Notes: generated by a model from the sequence alone, not told the origin. Shown: positions 39,096-50,134, counted from the first letter of the stretch. The stretch: 64,000 bases of DNA from Pseudomonadota bacterium (GCA_023431055.1 JAEYXX010000123.1:31377-95376); one strand, 5' to 3'. Numbers and translations are program-made.

Positions 39096-39850
39096 CCCTG
39101 CTTGGCACCGGCGATGCCCGTCAGGTGCCCGTGTACAACTGCAGTTGCCCGGCCTGCGATGCGGCGCGCGTGTATCCGGCGCGGCGCCGTGGCCCCTGTT
39201 GCGCGCTGATCGAATGCGGCGCGCAGCGCTGGCTGATCGACAGCGGCCTGACCGATCTCACCGAGCGCTTCGCGCCGCACAGTCTCAGCGGCATTCTGCA
39301 GACCCACTACCACGCCGACCACGCCCAGGGCCTGTTGCACCTGCGCTGGGGCCAGGGACTGGTGATTCCGGTACATGGTCCGGATGACCCGGAGGGCCTG
39401 GCCGATCTGTACAAGCACCCCGGCATTCTCGACTTCAGCCAGCCGTTTGCCGCCTTCGAGCGCCGTCAGCTGGGTGAGCTGAACGTCACCGCGCTACCAC
39501 TGACGCATTCCAAGCCAACCTTTGGCTATTTGTTCGAGGGGCTGGGGTTCGAAGGTCAGGGCCGGCGTATCGCCTACCTGACCGACACGGTTGGCGTGCC
39601 GGAGGCCAGCTGCGCCGAGCTTCAGCGTGCGCCGCTGGATCTGCTGGTGCTCGATTGCTCCACCGCACCGCAGCCGGTGGCACCGCGCAACCACAACGAC
39701 CTGACCCGCGCGCTGGAAGTCATCGCTCACCTGCAGCCGGCGCAAGCGGTGCTGACCCATATCGGTCACAGTTTCGATGCCTGGTTGCTGGACCATCCCG
39801 ACGCCTTGCCGCCTGGCGTGACGCTGGCGCGCGACGGTCTGGTGCTGTGA
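39086..39850 (+). CDS. phnP: 5-phospho-alpha-D-ribosyl 1,2-cyclic phosphate phosphodiesterase PhnP
   Basis: A 254-residue metallo-beta-lactamase-fold enzyme that opens the cyclic product of PhnJ to ribose 1,5-bisphosphate. The metal motif HYHADH lies at 74-79 (H74, H76, D78, H79); a structural zinc cluster is suggested by C19, C21 and C24 (NCSCPAC); LTDTVG and THIGHSFD supply further ligands. It is the last phn gene; no phnO (N-acetyltransferase) is present. Confidence 0.94.
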   Translation: MRLTLLGTGDARQVPVYNCSCPACDAARVYPARRRGPCCALIECGAQRWLIDSGLTDLTERFAPHSLSGILQTHYHADHAQGLLHLRWGQGLVIPVHGPDDPEGLADLYKHPGILDFSQPFAAFERRQLGELNVTALPLTHSKPTFGYLFEGLGFEGQGRRIAYLTDTVGVPEASCAELQRAPLDLLVLDCSTAPQPVAPRNHNDLTRALEVIAHLQPAQAVLTHIGHSFDAWLLDHPDALPPGVTLARDGLVL

Positions 39851-39944
39851 GTCCGTATCGTCCGTAACCCTTAATTTCAGGCTAGCCTGCCTGCCGTTAC
39901 AGTGTCAGACCTTCCGATTCGTTTGCCGACAGCCAAGAGAACGC

Positions 39945-41144
39945 ATGAACGCCCGCAGTATCACCCTGTTGCTGTGCACTGCCGAAACCCTGGGTATGGC
40001 CGGGTTTGCCCTGTTCGCCGCCCTGTTGCCGCAATTCCAGGCGCTCTGGGGCTTGAGCAATACCGAGGCGGGCTGGATCGGCGGCGGCTTCTTTCTCGGC
40101 TATATGCTGGCGGTGCCGGTGCTTACCGGCCTGACCGACCGTTATGACGCCCGGCTGATCTACCTGTGGGCCATGCTGCTGACGGCTGTGGCCAGCGCCG
40201 GCTTCGTCTTCGCCGATGGTTTCTGGTCGGCGCTGCTCTGGCGCGTGCTGGCCGGGATCGGCCTGGCGGGCACTTACATGCCGGGGCTCAAGGCACTGTC
40301 GGAGCGCATTGACGGCGCTTCGCAGTCACGGGCAATCGCCTTCTACACCGCCAGCTTCGGCCTGGGCACGGCGCTGTCCTTTACCCTGTCCGGCGAGCTG
40401 GCCAAGCTCGGCGGTTGGCAAGTCCCGGCGTTGCTCAGCGGCGCCTGCGCGTTGCTGGCCTGGGCGTTGGTGTACTGGGGGATGGCGCCGAAACCGGTGG
40501 CAGCGCATGCACCGCGCAAGCTACTGGATCTGGCACCGCTGAAAAGCCGTGCGGTGTTGGCCTACTGCCTGGCCTACGCGATGCACAACCTGGAGTTGTT
40601 CGCCCTGCGTGCCTGGCTGGTGGCCTTCGTGGTGTTCTCCGGGCATTTTCAGGGCGTCGATCCCTGGCTATCAGGCACCTGGGTGGCGATGCTGGCAACG
40701 TTGATCGGCATGCCGTCGAGCATTCTCGGCAATGAGCTGGCGCTGCGTTTCGGGCGGCAGCGCTGGTTGATTGGCGTGATGCTCAGCTCCGCTTTGCTGG
40801 CAGCCCTTGTCGGCCTGGGAGCGGCGCTGCCGTTCTGGTTGATGCTGGGGCTGGTGTTGCTTTACGCGGTGACGGTGACGGCAGACTCCGCCTCGCTGAC
40901 CGCCGGGCTGGTCAGCGTGGCCCCGGCCAGCCACCGCGGTGCGGCGATGGCGCTGTATTCTTGCACCGGTTTCACCGGCGCCTTCCTCGGCCCGCTGTTG
41001 TTCGGCATGACCCTCGATGCCCTGGGTGATCAGCAGTTGCTCGGCTGGTGGGCTGCGTTCGCGCTGATGGGCCTGCTACTGACGTTGGGGCCGCTGGCGC
41101 TGTGGTGGGCGGGTAGGGGGCAAGAGGGCAGTACGCATCCGTAG
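39945..41144 (+). CDS. MFS transporter
   Basis: A 399-residue major facilitator with about 12 membrane segments. The loop 2-3 motif is GLTDRYDARLIY (the G-x-x-x-D-R pattern) after TM2, and AGIGLAGTYMPGLKALSERI forms the TM4 region. Such CynX/NarK-like carriers in this position have no known substrate; the gene lies 94 bases after phnP but is not part of known phn operons. It could move small anions or drugs. Start ATG 39945 begins MNARSITLLLC. Confidence 0.85.
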   Translation: MNARSITLLLCTAETLGMAGFALFAALLPQFQALWGLSNTEAGWIGGGFFLGYMLAVPVLTGLTDRYDARLIYLWAMLLTAVASAGFVFADGFWSALLWRVLAGIGLAGTYMPGLKALSERIDGASQSRAIAFYTASFGLGTALSFTLSGELAKLGGWQVPALLSGACALLAWALVYWGMAPKPVAAHAPRKLLDLAPLKSRAVLAYCLAYAMHNLELFALRAWLVAFVVFSGHFQGVDPWLSGTWVAMLATLIGMPSSILGNELALRFGRQRWLIGVMLSSALLAALVGLGAALPFWLMLGLVLLYAVTVTADSASLTAGLVSVAPASHRGAAMALYSCTGFTGAFLGPLLFGMTLDALGDQQLLGWWAAFALMGLLLTLGPLALWWAGRGQEGSTHP

Positions 41145-41161
41145 AGGCGCCTGCCTCAGGT

Positions 41162-41771
41162 TCACGCCTTTGTTCCCAATGCTTCCGCTTTACGCAGCCA
41201 GCTCTGGCGCTGTTCCTCGCTGGCCGGCCGCACCGGGGCGAATTCGCTCAGGCACCGCGTTTTGATACCGCAGAAACCGAGGATGGTGCGCACCATCTGC
41301 CGATGTGCCGGGGCACCGTAGATCCAGCGGAAGTACCAGCGTGGCGTGTCCATGGTCACCAGCAGGTCGGCGCTGCGCCCGCTGAGCAACTTGTCCCAGA
41401 GTTGCGAGCGGTTGCGGTACCTGAAGGCGAAACCAGGCAGGAATACCCGGTCGAAGAAGCCCTTGAGCAGTGCAGGAATGCCGCCCCACCAGACCGGGTA
41501 GACGAACACCAGATGCTCGGCCCAGTGGATCAGGCGCTGGGCCTCGAGCAGGTCCGGTTCCAGGCTCTGGCTCTGTTCGTAGCCCTCGCGCAGTATCGGG
41601 TCGAACTGCATCTCACCCAGCCTGAGCTGACGCACCACGTGGCCCTTGCTGCGTGCGCCGTGGCTGTAGGCCTCGGCCAGGGCATGGCAGAGGCTGTTCT
41701 TCTTCGGCGTGCCAAGCACCAGCAGGATTCGTTTGCCATCGCCTTCCAGCGGTGTGGCGCCGCTCTTGCCT

Positions 41772-41779
<8 letters not shown>
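41162..41779 (-). CDS. NAD(P)H-dependent flavodoxin-like oxidoreductase
   Basis: A 205-residue protein of the Flavodoxin_2 / NQO1-like family (MdaB, KefF, YwrO relatives). FMN phosphate loop: [19 protein letters not shown] near residue 20-38; the second FMN loop is [23 protein letters not shown] (about 93-115). It probably reduces quinones with NAD(P)H. It overlaps the end of fumC by 8 bases, so the two are co-transcribed. Confidence 0.86.
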
Positions 41780-43166
<1,387 letters not shown>

Positions 43167-43250
43167 GGCGTTCTCCGGGCATGTTCGAGGTTGCTGGCAG
43201 TTTAGGTCGCGCCGCCGGAGACTGGTTCCGCAACTTATCTATCGTGTCGA

Positions 43251-44261
43251 TTACCAGCGCGCGTGGGTCTCGCCCAGCCACCCCAGCGCCCCATCCACCG
43301 GTACACGCTCGCCATTGGGGCCGCGCAGCACGCCATCGTACCGGCCGAAGCGCTGCAGCGTGTTGGCGTGGAAGGGGCCGAACTTGGGACAGGCTCTGTG
43401 CAACTGGCGGGGTGTGAAGCGCAGCGATACCCGATCATCCTCGCTGTGCAGGCGCCAGGGGGCCAGTGGCGCCTGTGAGCTGCGGACGATGTGCAGGGGG
43501 CTGTCGAGCTGCTGCACTTCACCGCCGAACCACAGGGCGTTTTCCGAGAGGCCGCTGTGATCCAACCAGCCCGTGCCGAAGTTGCCGGCGATACCGCCTG
43601 CGGCAGCGAAGGCCGCTCGCTGCCAGTAGCTGTTCAGCGGCCAGACGCCGCGACCGAAGTCCAGCGCGGCGAAGCTTTGACCCGGCACGCAGCTGTACTG
43701 CTTGCTACCCAGTTGCAGGCTGCCTGCCGTGGGCAGGCCAAGCTGGCGGCAGGTGGCGTGAAAGCCGCCATTCTGCAGGGGTGCGACCAGATTGACCGAT
43801 TGCAGATGGGCAGGGCGCTGAATGTCCAGGGCAACCTGTAGGGGCTGGCCGCCGATATCGGGTGCCGAGGCAGTAAGACGCAGGCGGCCCGGGTGCTCAT
43901 CGATGCGTAGCTGCAGGCGGGAATGATTGAAGGCGTGGCTTTCCAGCGGCAGATCGGGCAACTGGCAGCCCAGGGCAAAAGGACGGAACTGGGCCCGGGC
44001 AACCGACTTGCCGGATTCCAGATCGAGAAAGTAGGCGGCTCCGTAGCCGAGGTAGTCGAGATCGGCCAGGGTCAGCGCGAGCATCCATTGCGGCGTGGTG
44101 ATACACCAGTGATTCCAGCGTTTGCGCCGTCCCAGGTGGCCGCGCAGGGCGCAGTCCACCAGCGGGCGGCTGGACCAGCCAATGGCTGCGTCCTGCAGGC
44201 GGCCCTTGCTGTCGCAAAGTGGCTGGAGCGGAAAGGTGGCATGTGAGGCGAGGCTGGTCAT
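43251..44261 (-). CDS. DUF2804 family protein
   Basis: A 336-residue soluble protein that I recognise as DUF2804. It has HWCITTPQWMLALTLADLDYLGYGAAYFLD near residues 50-80 and FNSYWQRAAFAAAGG-like and NALWFGGEVQQLD segments in the second half. Members are beta-rich and often lie near lipid genes, but no activity is established. Same order with fumC as in P. aeruginosa. No signal peptide. Confidence 0.82.
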   Translation of the reverse strand: MTSLASHATFPLQPLCDSKGRLQDAAIGWSSRPLVDCALRGHLGRRKRWNHWCITTPQWMLALTLADLDYLGYGAAYFLDLESGKSVARAQFRPFALGCQLPDLPLESHAFNHSRLQLRIDEHPGRLRLTASAPDIGGQPLQVALDIQRPAHLQSVNLVAPLQNGGFHATCRQLGLPTAGSLQLGSKQYSCVPGQSFAALDFGRGVWPLNSYWQRAAFAAAGGIAGNFGTGWLDHSGLSENALWFGGEVQQLDSPLHIVRSSQAPLAPWRLHSEDDRVSLRFTPRQLHRACPKFGPFHANTLQRFGRYDGVLRGPNGERVPVDGALGWLGETHARW

Positions 44262-44409
44262 CGGGCACGTCCATGTATGTGCGCAGGCTGGCGATCAATT
44301 GCCGGGTCGGGGAAGTGCGCACGCCTTGATCAGAGTGGCGAATAACACGCAGGATGCCGAGCTGGCCCAAGCATGGGCAAGTACTGGCAATTTGGCAACT
44401 GACCAGTGG

Positions 44410-44446
44410 GTGCACCAGTGTGCAGGGTGTCTGTGCGCTGGTGCAC
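44410..44446. repeat. Inverted repeat in the gap before the DUF2059 gene
   Basis: GTGCACCAG (44410-44418) is complementary to CTGGTGCAC (44438-44446) with 19 bases between. It lies 92 bases before the DUF2059 start, so it may be a regulator site or a leader hairpin. The remaining gap (44262-44537) shows nothing else. Confidence 0.5.
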
Positions 44447-44537
44447 AACTCGTCTCCCTTGAGGGATTTTGGCGCAGGGCACAAAATGCTGCCTTCGTAG
44501 TCTACCCAGACTCATTCACAACCACTGGACGCTCTCC

Positions 44538-45035
44538 ATGCTCCGTTTTTCCCAACTTTGCACCGCCGTTCTGCTCAGCGCGAGCGCATCCCTGGCCATG
44601 GCCGATGCCGCCAGCCACGCCGCCGATGCCGAGCGTTTTCTCAAGCTGGCCCATGCCGACAAGCTGACCGTGCCGGTGTACGGCCAGGTGCAGCAGATGT
44701 TCGCCCAGCGTTTCGCCGAGGCGCCGAATGGCAAGAAGGCGGTGCTGGAAAGCTATCAGGCCAAGGCCAATGCCGCGCTGGACAAGGCGGTGGGCTGGGA
44801 CAAGCTCAAGCCGGACATGGTCAAGCTCTACACCAGCAACTTCAACGAGCAGGAGCTCAAGGACCTGATCGCCTTCTACGAATCGCCGCTGGGGCAGAAG
44901 GTGCTGCAGAAGATGCCGACCCTCACCGCGCAGTCCGCGCAGATCACCCAGAGCAAGCTGGAAAGCGCCGTGCCCGAGGTGAACAAGCTGCTGGCGGACA
45001 TGAGCAGCGAACTCGGCCTGCCGAAACAACCCTGA
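44538..45035 (+). CDS. Exported DUF2059 protein
   Basis: A 165-residue helical protein with signal peptide (MLRFSQLCTAVLLSASASLAMA, cleavage near residue 22). The C-terminal half (KPDMVKLYTSNFNEQELKDLIAFYESPLGQKVLQKMP) is the DUF2059 signature 'FYxSPxGQK'. Such proteins are periplasmic and of unknown function. It is 11 bases ahead of bolA and probably co-transcribed. The true start is at 44538; the frame is open 23 codons upstream. Confidence 0.86.
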   Translation: MLRFSQLCTAVLLSASASLAMADAASHAADAERFLKLAHADKLTVPVYGQVQQMFAQRFAEAPNGKKAVLESYQAKANAALDKAVGWDKLKPDMVKLYTSNFNEQELKDLIAFYESPLGQKVLQKMPTLTAQSAQITQSKLESAVPEVNKLLADMSSELGLPKQP

Positions 45036-45046
45036 TGGAGTCCAAG

Positions 45047-45340
45047 ATGTCCAAGCAAGACCTGATCACCGCCGCCCTGGCCGCGCTGCAACCCGAGCAT
45101 CTCGAAGTACTGGATGAGAGCCATATGCACAGCCGCGGCCTGGAGACCCACTACAAGGCGGTGATCGTCAGCCCGGCGTTCGCTGGGCTGAATGCGGTCA
45201 AGCGGCATCAGAAGGTCTACGCCACCGTCGGCGAGCTGATGGGGCAAATCCACGCCCTGGCGCTGCACACCTATACGCCCGAAGAATGGGCCGCGCAGGG
45301 CGTGGCGCCAGCCTCGCCGACCTGCCGTGGCGGTCATTGA
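45047..45340 (+). CDS. bolA: BolA family protein
   Basis: A 97-residue protein with the BolA KH-like fold: LEVLDESHMHSRGLETHYKAVIVSPAFAGLNAVKRHQKVYATVGELM. The helix-turn-helix-like HRQxx region and the ligand histidine (in the AVKRHQ segment) support binding of a [2Fe-2S] cluster shared with monothiol glutaredoxins. BolA affects shape and stress responses. ATG 45047 with TGGAG upstream; an ATG four codons earlier overlaps the previous stop. Confidence 0.9.
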   Translation: MSKQDLITAALAALQPEHLEVLDESHMHSRGLETHYKAVIVSPAFAGLNAVKRHQKVYATVGELMGQIHALALHTYTPEEWAAQGVAPASPTCRGGH

Positions 45341-45341
45341 G

Positions 45342-45400
45342 GTAGCCCGGATGCAATCCGGGGAGATCAGCCACCAACTCCCGGATTGCATCCGGGCTAC
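45342..45400. repeat. Extragenic palindrome, family A, after bolA
   Basis: GTAGCCCGGATGCAATCCGG opposite CCGGATTGCATCCGGGCTAC, with a 20-base loop. It starts one base after the bolA stop. Confidence 0.88.
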
Positions 45401-45457
45401 GTGACAGGCTGTCGCGCCTTGGCGCCGACATTCTCTGCTTTGCTACAATCCTCCCCG

Positions 45458-45481
45458 CGCCGGCTCAAGCCGGCGTTTTTC
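45458..45481 (+). terminator. Intrinsic terminator before trhO
   Basis: CGCCGGCT-CA-AGCCGGCG followed by TTTTT. It probably ends the DUF2059-bolA transcript; trhO starts 50 bases later. Confidence 0.8.
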
Positions 45482-45530
45482 ATGTCACGCCAGTCCGCCC
45501 TTTACGTGGGTGACTACTGAGAGAATATTC

Positions 45531-46469
45531 ATGACCGATAAAGTCGTCGTTGCGGCGCTGTATAAATTCGTCTCCCTGCCGGATTACCAGGCGCTACGCG
45601 AACCCCTGCTGCAAACCCTGCTCGACAACGGTATCAAGGGCACTCTGTTGCTCGCCGAAGAGGGCATCAACGGCACCGTGTCCGGCAGCCGCGCCGGCAT
45701 CGACGCGCTGCTCGCCTGGTTCCGCCAAGACGCCCGCCTGGCCGATATCGACCACAAGGAATCCTACTGCGATGAGCAGCCGTTCTATCGCACCAAGGTC
45801 AAACTGAAGAAGGAAATCGTCACCCTCGGCGTGCCGGGCGTCGACCCCAACCAGCGCGTCGGCACCTACGTCGAACCGCAGGACTGGAACGCCCTGATCA
45901 GCGACCCCGAGGTACTGGTGATCGATACGCGCAACGACTACGAGGTGGCCATCGGCACCTTCGAGGGCGCCATCGACCCCAAGACCAAGTCGTTCCGCGA
46001 GTTCCCCGAGTACGTGAAGACCCACTTCGACCCGAGCAAGCACAAGAAGGTGGCGATGTTCTGCACCGGCGGCATCCGCTGCGAGAAGGCCTCCAGCTAC
46101 ATGCTCGGCGAAGGTTTCGAGGAGGTCTATCACCTCAAGGGCGGCATCCTCAAATACCTCGAGGAAGTGCCGCAGGAGCAGACCAAGTGGCGCGGCGACT
46201 GCTTCGTCTTCGACAACCGTGTGACCGTGCGCCACGACCTGTCCGAAGGCGACTACGATCAGTGCCACGCCTGCCGCAATCCGATTTCCGTGGAAGACCG
46301 CCAGTCCGAGTTCTACAGCCCCGGCGTCAGCTGCCCGCATTGCTGGGATTCGCTGCCGGAGAAAACTCGTGAAAGCGCCCGCGAGCGGCAGAAGCAGATC
46401 GAGCTGGCCCGTGCGCGCAACCAGCCGCACCCGATCGGCCGTGACCCCCGCCAACTGAACGAGGCCTGA
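45531..46469 (+). CDS. trhO: tRNA uridine-34 hydroxylase TrhO (YceA type)
   Basis: A 312-residue enzyme making 5-hydroxyuridine at tRNA position 34. The N-terminal acylphosphatase-like domain (about 1-110) includes [17 protein letters not shown]; the rhodanese domain (about 120-225) has the active-site loop [11 protein letters not shown] with C178. The C-terminal CHACRNP and CPHCW cysteines may bind zinc. The start ([16 protein letters not shown]) is preferred to one seven codons upstream. Next to a DsbA-like gene as in P. aeruginosa. Confidence 0.92.
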   Translation: MTDKVVVAALYKFVSLPDYQALREPLLQTLLDNGIKGTLLLAEEGINGTVSGSRAGIDALLAWFRQDARLADIDHKESYCDEQPFYRTKVKLKKEIVTLGVPGVDPNQRVGTYVEPQDWNALISDPEVLVIDTRNDYEVAIGTFEGAIDPKTKSFREFPEYVKTHFDPSKHKKVAMFCTGGIRCEKASSYMLGEGFEEVYHLKGGILKYLEEVPQEQTKWRGDCFVFDNRVTVRHDLSEGDYDQCHACRNPISVEDRQSEFYSPGVSCPHCWDSLPEKTRESARERQKQIELARARNQPHPIGRDPRQLNEA

Positions 46470-46473
46470 CCCC

Positions 46474-47106
46474 ATGGCGAGCCGCCTGCTCTACGTGATG
46501 GACCCGATGTGCTCCTGGTGCTGGGGTTTCGCACCCGTAGTCGAAGCCCTCACCGAGCAGGCGGCTGCGGCCGGCGTGCCGCTGCAGATCGTGGTGGGCG
46601 GCTTGCGCCGTGATCAGGTGGCGATCGATGCCGCAGCGCGGGTGCGTTACCTGGGCTACTGGCAGGCGGTCAACGCCAGCACCGGGCAGCTGTTCGATTT
46701 CGACCGCGGCCTGCCTGAGGGAATGGTGTACGACACCGAGCCGGCCTGCCGCGCACTTGTCACTGCACGCAACCTCGACGTGCCAAGCGCCTGGACCCTG
46801 CTCAAGCTGGTCCAGCGCGCTTTCTACGCGCAGGGCGCCGACGTCACCCAGGCCAGTGTGCTGGTGGAGCTGGCCGAGCGCGCCGGCATTCCGCGCATCG
46901 AATTCGCCGAGGCTTTCGACAGTCAGGCCATGCATGAGGCCACCGCCGCGGATTTCAGCTGGGTGCAGGATCTGGGCATCGCCGGTTTCCCCACCTTGCT
47001 GGCCGAGCGCGATGGTCAGCTGGCGCTGCTGACCAACGGCTACCAGCCACTCGAGGCGCTGTCACCGCTGCTGGGCCGCTGGCTGGAGCGCGCTGCCAAT
47101 GCCTGA
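46474..47106 (+). CDS. DsbA-family thiol oxidoreductase-like protein
   Basis: A 210-residue thioredoxin-fold protein with active-site C13-S-W-C16 in DPMCSWCWGF and a cis-proline region GIAGFPTLLA. It lacks a signal peptide, so it acts in the cytoplasm, like FrnE or 2-hydroxychromene-2-carboxylate isomerase relatives. It overlaps the next ABC gene by 8 bases and follows trhO after 4 bases, forming one operon. Confidence 0.85.
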   Translation: MASRLLYVMDPMCSWCWGFAPVVEALTEQAAAAGVPLQIVVGGLRRDQVAIDAAARVRYLGYWQAVNASTGQLFDFDRGLPEGMVYDTEPACRALVTARNLDVPSAWTLLKLVQRAFYAQGADVTQASVLVELAERAGIPRIEFAEAFDSQAMHEATAADFSWVQDLGIAGFPTLLAERDGQLALLTNGYQPLEALSPLLGRWLERAANA

Positions 47107-48880
47107 TCGGTTGAGCTGGGCAGAAGTCCGTCGCCTGGCCCTGCGTCACAAGAAAGCGCTGATCCTGGCCAATCTGGTCGCCGTGCTGGCGACCTTGTGC
47201 AGCGTACCGATCCCGTTGCTGCTGCCGTTGCTGGTAGACGAAGTGCTGCTGCACGACGGCGATGCGGCGCTCAAGGTGATGGACAATTTCCTACCCAGCG
47301 AATGGGAAACCGCTGCCGGCTACATCGGCCTGATGTTGCTGCTGACCCTGCTGCTGCGCGGCTCGGCGCTGATCGTCAACGTGCTGCAGGCGCGCCTGTT
47401 CGCCAGGCTGTCGAAGGACATTGTCTACCGCATCCGCATGCGCCTGATCGAGCGGCTCAAGCGTATCTCCCTGGGCGAGTACGAGAGTCTGGGCGGCGGC
47501 ACCGTGACCACCCACCTGGTCACCGATCTGGACACTCTCGACAAGTTCGTCGGCGAGACCCTCAGCCGCTTCCTGGTGGCGGTGCTGACCCTGGTCGGCA
47601 CCTCGGCCATCCTGATCTGGATGCACTGGCAACTGGCGTTGCTGATCCTGCTGTTCAACCCGCTGGTGATCTACGCCACCGTGCTGCTGGGCAAGAAGGT
47701 CAAGCACCTGAAGAAGCTGGAGAATGACAGCACCTCGCGCTTCACCCAGGCGCTGACCGAGACGCTGGAGGCGATTCAGGAAGTGCGCGCCGGCAACCGC
47801 CAGGGCTACTTCCTCGGTCGCCTCGGCGGGCGTGCGCGAGAGGTGCGCGATTACGCCGTGGCCTCGCAGTGGAAGAGCGACGCCTCCAACCGTGCCAGCG
47901 GCCTGCTGTTCCAGTTCGGTATCGACGTGTTCCGCGCCGCGGCCATGCTCACCGTGCTGTTCTCCGACCTGTCCATCGGCCAGATGCTCGCGGTGTTCAG
48001 CTACCTGTGGTTCATGATCGGCCCGGTGGAGCAGCTGCTCAGCCTGCAGTACGCCTTTTATGCAGCCGGCGGTGCGCTGACGCGGATCAACGAGCTGCTG
48101 GCGCGCCAGGACGAGCCGCAATATGAAGGGCGCGTCGATCCCTTCAAGGGGCGCGACACGGTGGGCATCGAGGTGCGCGGGCTGACCTTCGGCTATGGCG
48201 ACGAGCCGGTGCTGGATCGTCTGGATCTGTCTATCGGCCCGGGCGAGAAGGTCGCCATCGTCGGCGCCTCCGGTGGTGGCAAGAGCACCCTGGTGCAGCT
48301 GCTGCTGGGGCTGTACACGCCGCAGGCCGGCAGCATCCGCTTCGGCGGTAGCACGCTGGAGGAGATCGGCCTGGATTGCGTGCGCGACAACGTCGCGGTG
48401 GTGCTGCAGCACCCGGCGCTGTTCAACGACACGGTACGCGCCAACCTCACCATGGGCCGCGAGCGCAGCGACGAGGCCTGCTGGCAGGCGCTGCGCATCG
48501 CCCAGCTGCATGACTCCATTGCGCAACTACCGCAGGGCCTGGACAGCGTGGTCGGGCGCAGTGGCGTGCGCCTGTCCGGCGGCCAGCGCCAGCGCCTGGC
48601 CATCGCCCGCATGGTGCTGGCCGAGCCCAAGGTGGTGATCCTCGACGAAGCCACTTCGGCACTGGATGCGGCGACCGAGTACGCCCTGCACGAAGCGCTG
48701 GCGCAGTTTCTCGAAGGCCGCACCACGCTGATCATCGCCCACCGCCTGAGCGCGGTGAAGCAGGCCGACCGGGTGCTGGTGTTCGACGGCGGCAGCGTGG
48801 CCGAAGATGGCGACCATCAGCAACTGATCGCCGAAGGTGGCCTGTACGCCAAGCTCTACGGGCATTTGCAGCAGGGGTGA
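47099..48880 (+). CDS. ABC half-transporter (permease-ATPase fusion)
   Basis: A 593-residue type IV exporter with six membrane segments (about 20-310) and an ATPase domain (about 345-590). Walker A is GASGGGKST, signature LSGGQRQRLAIARM, Walker B VVILDEATSALD, H-loop IIAHRLSAV. It would work as a homodimer, MsbA-like in design; substrate unknown (lipid, peptide or drug). In P. aeruginosa the equivalent follows the same DsbA-like gene, so the pairing is old. Confidence 0.9.
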   Translation: MPDRLSWAEVRRLALRHKKALILANLVAVLATLCSVPIPLLLPLLVDEVLLHDGDAALKVMDNFLPSEWETAAGYIGLMLLLTLLLRGSALIVNVLQARLFARLSKDIVYRIRMRLIERLKRISLGEYESLGGGTVTTHLVTDLDTLDKFVGETLSRFLVAVLTLVGTSAILIWMHWQLALLILLFNPLVIYATVLLGKKVKHLKKLENDSTSRFTQALTETLEAIQEVRAGNRQGYFLGRLGGRAREVRDYAVASQWKSDASNRASGLLFQFGIDVFRAAAMLTVLFSDLSIGQMLAVFSYLWFMIGPVEQLLSLQYAFYAAGGALTRINELLARQDEPQYEGRVDPFKGRDTVGIEVRGLTFGYGDEPVLDRLDLSIGPGEKVAIVGASGGGKSTLVQLLLGLYTPQAGSIRFGGSTLEEIGLDCVRDNVAVVLQHPALFNDTVRANLTMGRERSDEACWQALRIAQLHDSIAQLPQGLDSVVGRSGVRLSGGQRQRLAIARMVLAEPKVVILDEATSALDAATEYALHEALAQFLEGRTTLIIAHRLSAVKQADRVLVFDGGSVAEDGDHQQLIAEGGLYAKLYGHLQQG

Positions 48881-48927
48881 GGTGCCTGGGAATTGTTCGC
48901 GGCTGAAGCGCAATGTCGTCCAGTGTT

Positions 48928-48979
48928 GTAGGGCGGGTGCAACCCGCCACCAATTTTTGGCGGGTTGCATCCGCCCTAC
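48928..48979. repeat. Extragenic palindrome, family B
   Basis: GTAGGGCGGGTGCAACCCGC opposite GCGGGTTGCATCCGCCCTAC; same family as 36539. First element of a repeat-rich gap (48881-49175) that contains no gene. Confidence 0.88.
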
Positions 48980-49065
48980 GGATCTGAAGCTGTTTCTACG
49001 GGATAGGTAGGGGCGGCTGGGCGGCATTCCGTTTCAGCCGCGATGCTCTCTTGCGCAGGCAACGT

Positions 49066-49087
49066 CCCCGGATTGCATCCGGGCTAC
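49066..49087. repeat. Single arm of a family A palindrome
   Basis: CCCCGGATTGCATCCGGGCTAC, one complete right arm of family A with no left partner nearby. It may be the remnant of a deletion or an insertion target of another repeat. Confidence 0.7.
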
Positions 49088-49100
49088 ACAGCTGCCTGGC

Positions 49101-49169
49101 CAGTCGCGGCTGAAGCCCCTCCCACGTGGGGGCCGGCTGCTCCTGTGGGAGGCGCTTCAGCGGCGACGC
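49101..49169. repeat. Palindromic repeat, family D, before the LysR gene
   Basis: GTCGCGGCTGAAGCCCCTCC on the left faces GGAGGCGCTTCAGCGGCGAC on the right. It ends 6 bases from the stop codon of the convergent LysR gene and may terminate it. Confidence 0.85.
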
Positions 49170-49175
49170 TTTGCC

Positions 49176-50069
49176 TTAGCCGTTGCTCATCAAGGCTGCG
49201 CTCAACTCCTCGAACAGCGTCTGCACCGAACGTAACGCTCGGCAGTCGGGGCGGGTCAGCAGCCAGAGCTCGGTGTCGCAGCCGGTCAGCGGCGGGCCGA
49301 GTGCCTTGAGTTCGGGGTGGGCGCGCAGCACGAAGTCGGGCAGGGCGGCCACGCCCAAGCCGGCGCGCGCCAGTTGCGCCACGGCGTACATGCTGCTGCA
49401 GCGGTAGTTGGGGGTGACGCCCGGCAGTTCACGCAGACGCCAGAGCACTGTGGCGTGATCCGGCATCGCCTCGTCCGGGGTGATCCAGCTCTGCCGGGCC
49501 AGGTCGCTGCGGTCCTGGCCATCATCTCGCGCGCAAACCCGATAGGACACCTTGGCCAGACGCCGGCCCACCAGATGCTCCGGCGGCTCGTTGGTCAGGC
49601 GCAGGGCCAGGTCGGCGTCGCGCCGGCTGAGGTTGGCGAAGTCATTGGAGGTCACCAGCTCCAGCGCCAGCGCCGGGTAGTTGGGCATGAAGCGCGCCAG
49701 CGCCGGTAGCAGCAGGCTGCTCAGTACGGCGTCGGTACAGGTCAGGCGCACCGTGCCACTGACCACCTGTTTGCCTAGTTCCAGCGCCACACGCGCAGCA
49801 TCCAGCGCCTGTTCGGCGCGTTCGGCCTGTTCCGCCAGGGCGCGGGCGGTCTCGCTGGGTTCGTAGCCGCGCCGGCTCTTCTCGAACAGCGCCACACCCA
49901 ATGCCGCTTCGAGCCGGCGTACGGCGCGAAATACGGTGGATACGTCCACCTGCAGCAGTTCTGCAGCCCGCGCCAGGGAGCGGCCGCGCACCAGAGCGAG
50001 CACCAGGGATAGGTCTGTATGGTCAATTTGATATTGCACAGCTGCAATCTCTGCTTGTCTATTTGCCAA
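49176..50069 (-). CDS. LysR-family regulator
   Basis: A 297-residue regulator. The helix-turn-helix is at about 17-75 (LVLALVRGRSLARAAELLQVDVSTVFRAVRRLEAALGVALFEK), followed by a substrate-binding domain (about 95-290). The atypical linker and SMYAVAQLARAGLGVAALPDF segment place it with LysR proteins controlling divergent single operons. It starts 65 bases from the amidotransferase-like gene at 50135, which is the likely target. Confidence 0.88.
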   Translation of the reverse strand: MANRQAEIAAVQYQIDHTDLSLVLALVRGRSLARAAELLQVDVSTVFRAVRRLEAALGVALFEKSRRGYEPSETARALAEQAERAEQALDAARVALELGKQVVSGTVRLTCTDAVLSSLLLPALARFMPNYPALALELVTSNDFANLSRRDADLALRLTNEPPEHLVGRRLAKVSYRVCARDDGQDRSDLARQSWITPDEAMPDHATVLWRLRELPGVTPNYRCSSMYAVAQLARAGLGVAALPDFVLRAHPELKALGPPLTGCDTELWLLTRPDCRALRSVQTLFEELSAALMSNG

Positions 50070-50134
50070 TTATTGTTGCGCAGGCGCCATCTTATAGTGG
50101 CAGGTAAACCGCCATGCAAGAGGGGGATAAGCGC

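Noticed and set aside
37000..39850. A phnO gene or second phnE in the phosphonate cluster
   Set aside because: All frames between phnF and the MFS gene are accounted for; neither is present.
48881..49175. CRISPR array suggested by repeated motifs
   Set aside because: The repeats are palindromes of different families with no regular spacing or spacers; no cas genes are present.
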